DNA from: DASVCS01 sp036381495
Lineage (GTDB): Bacteria > Gemmatimonadota > Gemmatimonadetes > Longimicrobiales > RSA9
Direction: 5' to 3'
Length of the DNA stretch: 64,000 nucleotides
NCBI GenBank assembly: GCA_036381495.1
Contig: DASVCS010000141.1
Location: forward strand, 17,096-81,095
Of the stretch, positions 19,131 to 28,428 are shown one piece after another. Under the pieces are notes generated by a model, which worked only from the letters and a program-made list of their open reading frames with translations, was not told the DNA's origin and ran no database searches. Every line of letters starts with the position of its first letter. Position 1 is the stretch's first letter. Made by a program: the position numbers and the translations under genes.

Positions 19131-20344
19131 GCGGGCCCGCCCGCGCGCCGGCGCGCGCGCACGATCCGGAACAGCACGGCCCCGAGGACGAGCAGCACCA
19201 GGATGCTACCGCCGCGCGTGACGCCCGCGATCAGTCCGCCGTGTCGGCGCAGCGCCGGGATGTAGTGGAAGCACCGCAGCAGTACGCGATCGAGGACGGA
19301 CCGCGTGCGCCCCCGGGCCGCGGTGGCGAGCGCGTCCGCGACTTCCGCGGCGGCCGGCGCGATGCCGTACAGATACGATGAGATGCGGCCATCGGGCGTG
19401 AGCACGAAGACGGCGGCGGGGTGCGCGAACTGGTCCGTGGCCGGATCGTAGCGATAGCCGAAGCCGAGCGCCCGTGCGAGTGCGTGGATCTGCGCCGAAT
19501 CGCCGACGAGGAAGGGCCACACGCCATCGGCGGCGCGCTCGACCGGTTCCTCGCGCGTGCTCGCCGGTGGGGCGCCGGGGGCGTGGACGGGTGTCGCGGC
19601 GTGAGTGCGTCCGCCCAGCAGCGCGAGGACGCGCGCCCGCTCGGCGCGCGCATCCTCCGGCGTCTCACGTGGGTCGATGCCGACCGTGATCGCGCGGTAG
19701 TCCGCGCCCGGGCGGAGCCCCGATTCACGGAGCGCGCGGGCCGCGCCGTCGAGGACCAGGTCGCAGAGCGTGCGACAATGGTAGTAGGCGAGCACCAGCA
19801 CGGCCGGCCGATCGCCGGGGAGGAGATCCGCCAGGCGGACCGTCCGCCCGCGCGCATCGCGGAAGGCGAGTTCGAGCGGCAGCCGCTGGCCGGTCCGCTC
19901 CCGGATGGTCGCCGCGTCCATGGGGTTGCGCGACCGGCGGCCGGAGGCGGGCGGGGCGGGAGCCGGCGTCGCGGCCGCCGTGCTCTCCGCGATGACCCGC
20001 ATGGCCTGCTCGATGGGGATGCGGGCCACGCCGCGCGCGGAGTCGACCCAGCCGTAGCTCCCGAGGCGGCGGCGCTTCCGTTCGGCGAGGCGCTGCGTCG
20101 CGGTGTCGGCGTTGATGAGCGTCTGCCGGATGCCGCCGATGGTGGGCGGCGCGGTCGGCACGCGTTCGACCTGCGCGGTGGCGTGGGCGGGTGGTGCCGG
20201 CGCGTCGCGCCGGAGCGTGAGCCAGGCCCAGAGCACGCCTGCGGCGGCGATGATGACGGCGGCGAAGAGCGTGATCGTGACCGCCACCGCGTGGATCCGG
20301 TCCCCCTCCTGGCGGACGTTCGAGTGCCGTGCCATGGCGTTCAT
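19127..20344 (-). CDS. SCO1/SenC-type copper chaperone with extended N- and C-terminal membrane segments
   Basis: 405 residues from ATG 20344, chosen because it forms an ATGA overlap with the actF stop. One N-terminal span (about 20-42) leads into a segment with GSYGWVDSARGVARIPIEQA, a block normally found as a separate small protein in ACIII/oxidase gene clusters. Then comes a SCO thioredoxin-like domain: copper motif YYHCRTLC with Cys190 and Cys194, and the third ligand region DQFAHPAAVFVLTPDG. A second membrane span lies at the extreme C-terminus (GSILVLLVLGAVLFRIV). SCO proteins deliver copper to the CuA site of subunit II, encoded next. The protein is about twice the length of a normal SCO because two modules are joined. 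Confidence 0.9.
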   Translation of the reverse strand: MNAMARHSNVRQEGDRIHAVAVTITLFAAVIIAAAGVLWAWLTLRRDAPAPPAHATAQVERVPTAPPTIGGIRQTLINADTATQRLAERKRRRLGSYGWVDSARGVARIPIEQAMRVIAESTAAATPAPAPPASGRRSRNPMDAATIRERTGQRLPLELAFRDARGRTVRLADLLPGDRPAVLVLAYYHCRTLCDLVLDGAARALRESGLRPGADYRAITVGIDPRETPEDARAERARVLALLGGRTHAATPVHAPGAPPASTREEPVERAADGVWPFLVGDSAQIHALARALGFGYRYDPATDQFAHPAAVFVLTPDGRISSYLYGIAPAAAEVADALATAARGRTRSVLDRVLLRCFHYIPALRRHGGLIAGVTRGGSILVLLVLGAVLFRIVRARRRAGGPA

Positions 20345-21594
20345 GTGGTGGTGAAGCGGAGCGAGCGCTCGAGGCGCGGGTCGCCGCGCGGGAGGAGCGG
20401 CGCGGCGGCCAGCAGTCGCGTTCCGTACGCGACGACGGCGCCGCCGATGCCGATGAACGCCGCCGCATCGATCCAGTGCGGCCGGAGCGCGGAGGGGTGC
20501 AGCGCGGGGAGGACCAGCCAGTAGGCATCGACGTAGTGCATGGCCAGCAGCCATGCGGAGATGGCGGCGAGCGCGGCGGGGCGGCGCTTGAGCGGGCGAG
20601 AGAGGAGCGCGAAGAAGGGGATGAAGAAGTGGCCGACGACGAGGAGCGCGCCGACGGCCGTCCAGCCGCCGCCGATCCGCGCGGCGAACCACGTAGTCTC
20701 CGTGGGTACGTTCGCGATCCAGATCAGCAGGAGCTGGACGAACCCGATGTAGCCCCAGAAGACGAGCATCGTGAAGAGGAGCTTCCCGAGCGCGTGGTAG
20801 TGCGAGGTCGTGAGGATGTCGGCGGCGGGGCCGGCGCGATGGAGCAGGAACGCGATCACCGCGAGGAGCGCGAGCCCGCCGACCGCGCCGCCGGCGAAGT
20901 AGTAGACGCCGAAGACGGTCGAGAACCAGGTGGGCTGGAGGGACATGAGCCAGTCGAAGGCGGCGAAGGTCAGGGCGAACGCGACGGGCGGGAGGGCGCC
21001 CGCGGCGAGCGTGCGCTGGCGTCGGGCGAGTGCGACGCCGTTGCCGGCCGCCTGGCGGAGCGACCAGCGGCGCAGCAGCACGGCCACGACGGTCCAGGTC
21101 GCGAAGTACGCCGCGGCCCGGACGAGGAAGAACGGCACGTTCAGGTACGGCCGCTTGGTCGCGATCGCCTCGCGCAGCTCGGCCGGCAGCGAGGCGGCGG
21201 GCGCGGCCCAGGGGTAGAGCGCGTCCACCCCGAAGAGGAGCGGGAGGGAGAGGAGCGCGAGGAGCGGGATCATGGCGGCCGCGGCCTCCGCGGGGCGGCG
21301 CAGCACCACGAACCACGACGAGTTGATGGCGTGGTGGATCATCAGGAAGATGAGTGTGCCGAGCGCGAGGCTCAGCCAGTAGGCGAACGCGGCCAGGTAG
21401 GAGAACGCGGCCTGGCGGCGGTCGATGAAGAAGCCGAGCGCGACGAGCGCGAGTCCGAGGAGCGCGGCCGCGGTGCTCCACCGTTCGATGTCCCGTGCGC
21501 GGGCGGGCGGCATCCCGGTAGCGGAGTCCGGGGTCGGTTCCGGGCCGTGCGGCGCGGCGGGTCGTGGTGCAGTGCCGGTCGTGCGGTCAGCCAT
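20341..21594 (-). CDS. actF: Alternative Complex III membrane subunit ActF
   Basis: 417 residues with about ten membrane helices, ending in a short tail. Blocks typical of the ActF/quinol:cytochrome c oxidoreductase membrane subunit are present: FAYWLSLALGTLIFLMIHHAI near the start, FDWLMSLQPTWFSTVFGVYYFAGG, SHYHALGKLLFTMLVFWGYI and HYVDAYWLVLPAL. It is related to the NrfD-like ActC but shorter and more divergent. The start at 21594 overlaps the actE stop by eight bases and the gene ends in an ATGA overlap with sco, so translation of the whole segment is coupled. Confidence 0.93.
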   Translation of the reverse strand: MADRTTGTAPRPAAPHGPEPTPDSATGMPPARARDIERWSTAAALLGLALVALGFFIDRRQAAFSYLAAFAYWLSLALGTLIFLMIHHAINSSWFVVLRRPAEAAAAMIPLLALLSLPLLFGVDALYPWAAPAASLPAELREAIATKRPYLNVPFFLVRAAAYFATWTVVAVLLRRWSLRQAAGNGVALARRQRTLAAGALPPVAFALTFAAFDWLMSLQPTWFSTVFGVYYFAGGAVGGLALLAVIAFLLHRAGPAADILTTSHYHALGKLLFTMLVFWGYIGFVQLLLIWIANVPTETTWFAARIGGGWTAVGALLVVGHFFIPFFALLSRPLKRRPAALAAISAWLLAMHYVDAYWLVLPALHPSALRPHWIDAAAFIGIGGAVVAYGTRLLAAAPLLPRGDPRLERSLRFTTT

Positions 21595-22225
21595 CGGGTC
21601 CCTCGAGTCCCGGCGTGGCGGCCGGTGCCAGGGCGCGCAGCGCGGCGGCGCGGATGTCCGGCGGGAGTGCGGCGAGCGGCGCGTACTGGCTGAGCTGGAG
21701 CGCGCGCACGTAGGCGACGACGGCCCAGCGCTCCTCGGTCGAGAGGACGGCCGCGTACGACGGCATGAGGCCGTATCCTTCGCGGATCGTCGCGTAGATG
21801 CGGCCCGGCGGGTAGGCGCGGATCCGCGGCGTGTGGAGCGAGGGTGGCGGCCGGAGCTCCATGTTGCGGGCGACCGCGCTCGCACCATCGCCGAGGATTC
21901 CGTGACAGGCCGCGCAGGTCCGGTTGAAGGCGGCACGGCCGGTGGCGAGGAGCGGAAGCGTCACGGGGATCGGGATCCGGTCGAGGTAGCGCCCGTCGAT
22001 GCGGCCGTCGGTCACGGCCGGCCGATCGACCACGGCGCCGCGCGGGACCGTTCCCCCCGGCGGCGGTTGCATGACCCTGCCATCCGGGAAGAATCGGCTC
22101 TCCCGGTAGGGCACGTAGCGGGGCTGGACGAGCATCCGTTCGAGCTGCCAGAAGACGCCCATCTGCGCGCCGGTGCAGCCCGCGACGGCCAGGAGTGCGC
22201 CGAGCCGCAGGCACGCGCGGGTCAC
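21587..22225 (-). CDS. actE: ACIII monoheme cytochrome c lipoprotein ActE
   Basis: 212 residues from GTG 22225, fixed by a GTGA overlap with the actD stop. The N-terminus is a lipoprotein signal with lipobox LAVAGC, so the mature protein is anchored in the membrane facing the periplasm. One class I heme c site, FNRTCAACHGILGDG, with distal methionine candidates in GYGLMPSYA. The conserved PRYVPYRESRFFPDGRVMQPP near residue 45 is typical of ActE. It passes electrons out of Alternative Complex III towards the oxidase encoded downstream. Confidence 0.93.
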   Translation of the reverse strand: MTRACLRLGALLAVAGCTGAQMGVFWQLERMLVQPRYVPYRESRFFPDGRVMQPPPGGTVPRGAVVDRPAVTDGRIDGRYLDRIPIPVTLPLLATGRAAFNRTCAACHGILGDGASAVARNMELRPPPSLHTPRIRAYPPGRIYATIREGYGLMPSYAAVLSTEERWAVVAYVRALQLSQYAPLAALPPDIRAAALRALAPAATPGLEGPDG

Positions 22226-22767
22226 GCCGGCGCTCCGAGCTCGAGGACGCGGACCGCGCCCAGCGCCTCGAGGTCGTGGCGCGTGCGCACGCGATCGAAG
22301 CGTGGATCGGCGGCGTCCACGATGATGAAGAAGCGGTCCGTGGTCACCCGGTCGAACGCGTCGACCTCGAAGGCCGGGTGCCACAGGCGCGGCAGCCCCG
22401 CGGCCGCGAGCAGGCCGCCGACGGCGGCGAACGCGGCCGAGAGGACGCCGAGCTCGAAGGTGATCGGGATCCACGCGGGTACCGAGAGGAGCGGGCGGCC
22501 GCCGACGTTGAGCGGGTAGTCCCAGGCGTTGGCGTACCACTGGACCGCGAGCGTGAGGATGGCGCCGATCAGGCCCGCCGCGAGGACGGCGACCGGGAGG
22601 CGCGGCCGGCGCAGTCCCAGCAACGTATCGGCGTCCGTGACCGGGTACGGCGAGTCGACTTCGAGCGCCTCGTACCCGCGGGCGCGCAGCCGCGCGGCGG
22701 CGGCGATGACGTCGTCCATGGAGTCGAACTCCGCCAGCATCCGGGGCTCGGCGATCCACTCGGCCAC
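22222..22767 (-). CDS. actD: ACIII subunit ActD (DUF3341)
   Basis: 181 residues from GTG 22767, with GGAGG eight bases upstream. Two membrane spans: about residues 58-78 (VAVLAAGLIGAILTLAVQWY) and about 100-125. The N-terminal soluble part (AEFDSMDDVIAAAARLRARG...LEVDSPYP) and the C-terminal HPAFEVDAFDRVTTDRFFI match the DUF3341 family that forms the small two-helix subunit of the complex. Three bases separate it from the upstream actC stop, and it shares GTGA with actE. Confidence 0.93.
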   Translation of the reverse strand: MAEWIAEPRMLAEFDSMDDVIAAAARLRARGYEALEVDSPYPVTDADTLLGLRRPRLPVAVLAAGLIGAILTLAVQWYANAWDYPLNVGGRPLLSVPAWIPITFELGVLSAAFAAVGGLLAAAGLPRLWHPAFEVDAFDRVTTDRFFIIVDAADPRFDRVRTRHDLEALGAVRVLELGAPA

Positions 22768-22770
22768 GGC

Positions 22771-24135
22771 TCAGACCTCCCCCGCCGCCTCGTAGCGCAG
22801 CCGTTTGACCTCGAAGATCGGGACGGCCGGCACGAAGCGCAGGAAGAGCAGGAAGAGGAGCAGGAAAAAACCGATGCTGCCGAAGAGCAGCCCCCAGTCG
22901 ACCCAGGTCGGCATGTAGAAGTGCCAACTCGAGGGGAGGAAGTCGCGGTTGAGCGAGGTCACGATGATGACGAACCGCTCGGTCCACATCCCGATCTGGA
23001 TGAGGATCGAGGCGAGGAAGAGGACGAGCGGGCGGCGGCGGAGCCGCCCGAACCACAGCGCCTGCGGCGTCAACACGTTGCAGGCGATCATGAGCCAGAA
23101 CACGCGGGCGTACGGCCCTGCCGGGCGCGCGAAGAGGAAGGTGTAGCGTTCGTAAAGGTCGCCGCTGTACCAGGCGATGAAGATCTCGCAGACGTAGCTG
23201 TAGATCAGCATCCAACCCATGGCCAGCACCATCTTGCCGATGCTGTCGAGGTGCCGTTCCGTGATGACGTTCTCGAGATGGAACGCGCGCCGGAGCGGGA
23301 GCAGCAGCGTGAGCACCATGGCGAAGCCGGAGTAGAGCGCGCCGGCGACGAAGTAGGGCGGGAAGATGGTCGAGTGCCAGCCGGGGAGCTGGGTGATGGC
23401 GAAGTCCATGCTCACGATGCTGTGGACCGAGACGACCAGCGGCGTGGCGAGTCCGGCGAGGAGGCCGTAGGCGATGCGGTACTGCTGCCAGTGTCGCGCG
23501 GCGCCGCGCCAGCCGAGCGCGAAGAGGCCGTAGATGCGCCGGCGCGTGAGGCCCGGCGCGCGGTCGCGTACCGTGGCGAGGTCGGGGATCAGCCCCACGT
23601 ACCAGAAGAGGAGCGACACCGTGAAATACGTGAGGATCGCGGCGAAGTCCCACGGCAGTGCGCTGCGGAACTGCGGCCAGACGGCCATAGTCGCCGGATA
23701 GGGGATCAGCCAGTAGGCGAACCACGGGCGGCCGAGGTGCAGGACCGGGAAGATGCCTGCGTTGATGACGGCGAAGAGCGTCATCGCCTCGGCGATCCGG
23801 TTGATCGAGGCGCGCCAGTGTTGTTCGAGGAGGAGCAGGAACGCCGAGATGAACGTTCCGGCGTGGCCGATCCCGATCCACCAGACGAAGTCGGTGATGG
23901 CGAACGCCCAGGCGACGGGGATGTTGTTCCCCCAGAGGCCGATGCCGGCGAGGAACGTGAGCGTCATGGTGAGGACGAAGAGCGCCGTTCCCGCGCCGGT
24001 CAGGAGGAAGAGGAGCAGCCAGATGCGGGAGCGCGACCAGAGGGGCGCGAGGAGCTGCTCGGTGAGCGCCGCGTCGTCGGGCCGTCCATGCAGGACGGGC
24101 GGCGCATCGATCCGTTCCGGGGAGGGGTGTGCCAC
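22771..24135 (-). CDS. actC: ACIII NrfD-like membrane subunit ActC
   Basis: 454 residues from GTG 24135, with GGAG nine bases upstream inside the end of actB. About ten helices in the NrfD/PsrC fold, with family blocks WWIGIGHAGTFISAFLLL, INRIAEAMTLFAVINAG, HLGRPWFAYWLIPYP and SVHSIVSMDFAITQLPGWHS. ActC forms the quinol-binding, possibly proton-translocating core and docks the iron-sulfur part of ActB. The highly conserved WHSTIFPPYFVAGALYSGFA is intact, so the subunit looks functional. Confidence 0.96.
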   Translation of the reverse strand: MAHPSPERIDAPPVLHGRPDDAALTEQLLAPLWSRSRIWLLLFLLTGAGTALFVLTMTLTFLAGIGLWGNNIPVAWAFAITDFVWWIGIGHAGTFISAFLLLLEQHWRASINRIAEAMTLFAVINAGIFPVLHLGRPWFAYWLIPYPATMAVWPQFRSALPWDFAAILTYFTVSLLFWYVGLIPDLATVRDRAPGLTRRRIYGLFALGWRGAARHWQQYRIAYGLLAGLATPLVVSVHSIVSMDFAITQLPGWHSTIFPPYFVAGALYSGFAMVLTLLLPLRRAFHLENVITERHLDSIGKMVLAMGWMLIYSYVCEIFIAWYSGDLYERYTFLFARPAGPYARVFWLMIACNVLTPQALWFGRLRRRPLVLFLASILIQIGMWTERFVIIVTSLNRDFLPSSWHFYMPTWVDWGLLFGSIGFFLLLFLLFLRFVPAVPIFEVKRLRYEAAGEV

Positions 24136-24138
24136 TGC

Positions 24139-27100
24139 TCACCGCTCCGCAGGCGGTGCGCCGCCCCCCTTCCCCGCCCCGGCGCCCGCACCCTCGGCGC
24201 CGGCGCTGGTGGCCGCCCGGTCGGTGGCGGCCAACGTCGGCGCGGGATTGCGGATCCGTGCCAGGTAGCGCACGCGCGGCCGGGTGCCGAGGTCGTCGAG
24301 CACGGCGTAGCTGCGCGGAAGTCGGTGCGTGCGCGAGACTTCCGACGCCGGGTCGCCGAGCGAGCCGAAGATGATCGCCCGCGTCGGACACGCCTGCGCG
24401 CACGCGGTCTGGACGTCATTGCCGCCGAGCGGCCGGCCATCGAGCCGCGACCGGATCTGAGCCCGCCGGATCCGTTGCACGCAGAAGGTACACTTCTCCA
24501 TGATGCCTCGCGCGCGCACGGTCACATCCGGATTGAACTGCATCTCGCGGGTCTCCGGGACATCCGAGTTGTAGTCGAACCAGTTGAAGCGCCGCACCTT
24601 GTACGGACAGTTGTTCGAGCAGAAGCGCGTGCCGATGCAGCGGTTGTAGACCATCTCGTTGAGGCCGTCGGGGCTGTGCACGGTGGCGTTGACGGGGCAG
24701 ACGTACTCGCACGGCGCCTTCTCGCAGTGCTGGCAGAGCATGGGCTGCATCACGACGTCGGGCGCGCCGGCGTCGCCGGTGAAGTAGCGGTCGATGCGGA
24801 GCCAGTGCATCTCGCGGCCTTTGAGTACGTCCTCCTTGCCGACGACGGGCGTGTTGTTCTCGGCCTGGCAGGCGATGACGCACGCACTGCATCCGGTGCA
24901 GACGGTCAGGTCGATGGTCATGGCCCACTGGTCGCCCGTGTAGGTGAAGGGCGAGTAGAGCGACCGGGGCGGACGGCGCATCTCGGCGGTGAAGTCGGGG
25001 TTCTCGCGGTACTCGGTGAGCGTGGCTTCGAGTGCGACCGGCCGGCCGTCGAGCGACCAGTGCGACTGCGTGGTGGCGAGTCGGACGGGAGGCATCTCCG
25101 CGAGCGGCTCGACGGTCAGGTCGCCGGCGAAGTACGGCGCCTCCGACGTCCGGAGCGTGAAGGCGTTCGCGCCGACGCCGCGTCCGACGGCCCCCGCGCC
25201 GGCGCGGCCGTAGCCGAGCGGGATCGAGATCGAGTCCTCCGCCGGGCCGGGGAGGATGAACGCGGGGATCCGCAGCTCCCGGCCGTGCCGGCGCAGCGCG
25301 AGCAGGTCGCCGGTCCGGACCCCGAGCCGTGCCGCCGTGCCGGGGCCGAGCACCGCGGCGTTGTCCCAGGTGAGCTTGGTGAGCGGGTCGGGCAGTTCCT
25401 GGAGCCAGGGGTTGTTCGCGAAGCGGCCGTCGTAGACGCGCGCGTCCCGGGTGAAGACGACTTCGAACGAATCCCGCCCGGCGGGTGGGCGCGGCTCGCG
25501 GGTGGCGAGGTCCCGGAGCAGCGGATCCCACTGGACCGCGGCCGGCACGGGCGGGAGCGCCGTACCCTCGAAGATGCCGCGCGTGAGCGCCGCATCCCAG
25601 GCGGCCTCGAAATCCGCACCCAGGGCGGCGCGCCACGTCTCGCGCACGAGCGCGTGCGCGCTCCGGCCGACGTCGCCGAGGAAGACGGCGAGCACCTCGT
25701 CCGCGGTGCGGCCGCCGTAGAGCGGCGCGATCAGCGGCTGGATCGGCGATGCCGTGCCGTCGTACGCCCGCGCATCGCCCCAGGCCTCGAGGTAGTGGAG
25801 CATCGGCAGGAACCAGGCGCAGTCCGCGGCGGTCTCGTTCTCGTGGAGTCCCAGGTAGACCGTGCGCGGGACCGCGCGGAGCGCACGGCGGAATTCGAGG
25901 TCCGCCGGCGCGTCGTAGGATGGGTTGCCCCCCAGGATGACGAGGGTCCGGACGCGGCCGGCGCGCATCTCCGCGACGAGCGGTTCGAGCGTGTGCGACG
26001 ACGCGCCCGCCTCCGCCAGCGGCGACGGCGTGTAGCGGACCGTGTGGCCGGCATTGCCGAGGAGCGCATTGAGTGCGTGGGCCAGCCCATGCACCCACGG
26101 CGGCTGGCGCTCGCCCACGATGGCGATGCCGGCGCCCGCGTGTTCGATGAGGTCGCGCGCGACGGCGCGGATCCACCGCTCACGGCCGCCGGTCGCGCGG
26201 AAGCGTTCGAGGGCGGTGGCCAGTCCCGGCGGCGCGCCGCCGGGGAGGCGCTCGGGGACGGCGGCGACCTCGGCGAGGATGGCGGCGAGGACGTCGCCGA
26301 CCTCGGCGGTACGCACGCGCAGCCGGTGGTCGGCGGTGGCGCCGGTCACGCTGAAGACGCCCTCGATGGTGTAGAGCCGGTTCATTGCGTCGTCGGGGCC
26401 GTGCAGCCGTCGCCGGTCCGTGAAGTGGCGTGCGTAGCGCAGCGCGAACGGCATTGCGGCGAGGAAATCGGCATCGGCCGCGAGCACGACGTCCGCGGCG
26501 CGGAAGTCGTACTGCGCGAGGAGTGGACGGCCGAGCGCGAGACGCGCGCCTTCGGCGGGATCGGTCGGCGACAGCGGCGCGTAGAACGTGAAGCCCGCGG
26601 CCGGCAGTCGGTCACGCACGGCGGAGATCAGCCGCGTCGTCGTGGGTGAGGCGGTGGGCGGAAGGAGGAAGCGGAGCCCGGTTCCGTCGTCCGGCGCGCC
26701 GGCTTCCGGCGCAAAGGCGTCGACGAAGGCGGACCACGGCCGGATCGCGCCCAGATGGCGCGGTGCACGGGCGCGGTCCGGGTCGTAGAGATCCAGGACC
26801 GACGCCTGCTCGTAGACGCCCGTGGCGCCCAGACTGGCCGGGTGGTCCGGGTTGCCCTCGACCTTCGTCGGCCGGCCCGTGTGGCTCTCGACGAGGAGTC
26901 CCGTCCCGAAGCCGCCCAGCGTCATGGTCGTCGCGTAATAGCGCGCGACGCCGGGCGTGACCTCGGGGGGGCGTGCCGTGTAGGGAAGGATCCGCTCGCG
27001 CGGCGGCTCGAAGCAGCCACCGAGTCCGGCCAGCGCAGCGCCGGCGGCAGCGAGGCGCAGGAACTCGCGGCGGCTGACCGCATCCGGCGGCAACTCGGCG

Positions 27101-27231
27101 CCCGGCGGGAACTCGCGCCACGGCCGGGCGGTCGAGATCGCCGGGGGCGCATCGGCCGCGCGCCAGTACCGGCGGCCGCGCGCTTCGCGTCCACCCTCCA
27201 CCGCGCCCTGCCCCTTCCATCCTCCCGACAC
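24139..27231 (-). CDS. actB: ACIII iron-sulfur/molybdopterin-oxidoreductase-like subunit ActB
   Basis: 1030 residues from GTG 27231, with AGGAGGGG upstream. A twin-arginine-type signal occurs at about residues 52-75 (VSRREFLRLAAAGAALAG ending at a Cys). The first ~700 residues resemble the molybdopterin oxidoreductase fold but serve only structurally in ACIII. The C-terminal third is a ferredoxin-like subunit with CTGCSACVIAC, CQHCEKAPCEYVC, CSNNCPYKV, CTFCVQ and CAQACPTRA, fitting three [4Fe-4S] and one [3Fe-4S] cluster. It moves electrons from quinol at ActC to the hemes of ActA and ActE. Gap to actA is 14 bases. Confidence 0.96.
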   Translation of the reverse strand: MSGGWKGQGAVEGGREARGRRYWRAADAPPAISTARPWREFPPGAELPPDAVSRREFLRLAAAGAALAGLGGCFEPPRERILPYTARPPEVTPGVARYYATTMTLGGFGTGLLVESHTGRPTKVEGNPDHPASLGATGVYEQASVLDLYDPDRARAPRHLGAIRPWSAFVDAFAPEAGAPDDGTGLRFLLPPTASPTTTRLISAVRDRLPAAGFTFYAPLSPTDPAEGARLALGRPLLAQYDFRAADVVLAADADFLAAMPFALRYARHFTDRRRLHGPDDAMNRLYTIEGVFSVTGATADHRLRVRTAEVGDVLAAILAEVAAVPERLPGGAPPGLATALERFRATGGRERWIRAVARDLIEHAGAGIAIVGERQPPWVHGLAHALNALLGNAGHTVRYTPSPLAEAGASSHTLEPLVAEMRAGRVRTLVILGGNPSYDAPADLEFRRALRAVPRTVYLGLHENETAADCAWFLPMLHYLEAWGDARAYDGTASPIQPLIAPLYGGRTADEVLAVFLGDVGRSAHALVRETWRAALGADFEAAWDAALTRGIFEGTALPPVPAAVQWDPLLRDLATREPRPPAGRDSFEVVFTRDARVYDGRFANNPWLQELPDPLTKLTWDNAAVLGPGTAARLGVRTGDLLALRRHGRELRIPAFILPGPAEDSISIPLGYGRAGAGAVGRGVGANAFTLRTSEAPYFAGDLTVEPLAEMPPVRLATTQSHWSLDGRPVALEATLTEYRENPDFTAEMRRPPRSLYSPFTYTGDQWAMTIDLTVCTGCSACVIACQAENNTPVVGKEDVLKGREMHWLRIDRYFTGDAGAPDVVMQPMLCQHCEKAPCEYVCPVNATVHSPDGLNEMVYNRCIGTRFCSNNCPYKVRRFNWFDYNSDVPETREMQFNPDVTVRARGIMEKCTFCVQRIRRAQIRSRLDGRPLGGNDVQTACAQACPTRAIIFGSLGDPASEVSRTHRLPRSYAVLDDLGTRPRVRYLARIRNPAPTLAATDRAATSAGAEGAGAGAGKGGGAPPAER

Positions 27232-27245
27232 CCGCCGGTCCCCTC

Positions 27246-27896
27246 CTATCGGTGGCAGGCGGTACAGTTCGTGATCTCACGCACGCCGTACCGCCGTTCG
27301 AGTTCCGGGCCGAGCACGCGCTGCGGACGCGGCGGCACCCAGCCCATGGTGGTCACCTCCTCGCGCGGACGCAGGTAGCGCTCGGGGTGGCGGTGACAAT
27401 CCAGGCACCACCCCATGGTGAGCGGAGCCACCTGGTAGACCCGCGCCATGCGATCCACCCTCCCGTGACACGTCTCGCACCCCACTCCCTTCCCCACGTG
27501 GATCGAATGGTCGAAGTAGACGAAATCCGGCAGATCGTGCACGCGCCGCCACGGGATCGACCGGCCGGTCAGGCCGCTGCGCCAGACGGGGAGCAGCAGC
27601 GGGCTCTCGTTCCAGATCTGGTTGTGACACCCCAGGCACCGCTCCGTCGGCGGGACGCCCGCATAGGGCGAGCGGTCCGCGAGGTCGTGGCAGTAGAGGC
27701 AGTCGATGCCGTCATCGGCCACGTGGTGCCGGTGGTCGAACTCGACCGGCTGCCGCACCGGTTCGAACTGACCGGTCGTATACGGCGTTCGGACCCAGAC
27801 CATGAGGAAGGCGGGGATTCCGACGACCGCGATCAGCAAAACGACACCGCCCGCCCGCACCACGGAGTCCGACCACCGCGGGAATTTCGCTGCCAT
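27246..27896 (-). CDS. actA: ACIII pentaheme cytochrome c ActA
   Basis: 216 residues from ATG 27896. One N-terminal membrane span (about 12-34, VVRAGGVVLLIAVVGIPAFL) then five CxxCH heme sites in order: CLYCH, CLGCH, CETCH, CLDCH and CTACH. Extra histidines (FDHRHH, YFDHSIHVGK) give bis-His ligation as in multiheme cytochromes. It is the first gene of the 12-gene respiratory operon actABCDEF-sco-coxBACD-kup. The upstream 530 bases contain a 16-bp tandem repeat that could influence operon expression. Confidence 0.95.
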   Translation of the reverse strand: MAAKFPRWSDSVVRAGGVVLLIAVVGIPAFLMVWVRTPYTTGQFEPVRQPVEFDHRHHVADDGIDCLYCHDLADRSPYAGVPPTERCLGCHNQIWNESPLLLPVWRSGLTGRSIPWRRVHDLPDFVYFDHSIHVGKGVGCETCHGRVDRMARVYQVAPLTMGWCLDCHRHPERYLRPREEVTTMGWVPPRPQRVLGPELERRYGVREITNCTACHR

Positions 27897-28428
27897 GAAG
27901 ACGGTGATGCCTCGGCGAGCGGAGGGACGGAGGCTGCTGCGCCGTCCCGTCCATCGCCGCGCGGTTCCGGTGGTCGAGTCGCGAGGACGCGCGGCCCCTG
28001 CGAGCCGCGGCGGGGTTGCAAGAAGCGCGCCCTGCCCGGATCGCAGATCGGGCCCAGCGTGCCGGCGTGCGCGGGTTCTGGGCCGGCGGGCGCGCAGCGA
28101 CGCGGGCGGGGTCGGATGCGCGGGTGGTCGGTCGCGCCGGAGATCGGTCGCGCCGGGGATCGGACGCGCTGGGGATCGGTCGCGCCGGAGATCGGTCGCG
28201 CTGGGGATCGGATGCGCTGGGGATCGGACGCGCCGGAGATCGGTCACGAGACGCTCGGCGTGGTCGAGGCGACCGGCGCGGCCCGGTTCGGCATCCGGCC
28301 CGGCGACCCTGCGGCCTTCACGGCGCGCCGGGTGACCCTGCGATCCTCGCGGTGCGGCGGGGGGAGGGGTACGGAAACTGCGTCCGGCTTGAGCGCCGCG
28401 TGGGGAACAGTGCTCCAGGAGTGCGACG
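27897..28428. other. Divergent region upstream of the respiratory operon
   Basis: About 530 bases between actA (minus) and the rhodopsin-transducer homologue (plus). It must contain the operon promoter. Its main feature is the 16-bp tandem repeat at 28114-28241. No gene is supported; frames that cross it in several phases are a by-product of the repeat. Confidence 0.5.
28114..28241. repeat. 16-bp tandem repeat, eight units
   Basis: Unit GGTCGCGCCGGAGATC and close variants (GGACGCGCTGGGGATC, GGATGCGCTGGGGATC) repeat seven times without gaps from 28130, with a degenerate first unit at 28114. Seven of the eight units end in GATC. The period is not a multiple of three, so it is not a protein repeat. 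It lies in the divergent promoter region, about 220 bases upstream of actA and about 190 upstream of the plus-strand gene. Confidence 0.85.

Noticed and set aside
22195..26649. 1484-codon plus-strand open frame across the act genes
   Set aside because: It is antisense to actB, actC and actD, which are unmistakable; its product is low-complexity Glu/Arg/Gly sequence.
28114..28241. CRISPR array candidate
   Set aside because: The 16-base units are directly adjacent with no spacers and no cas genes are nearby.
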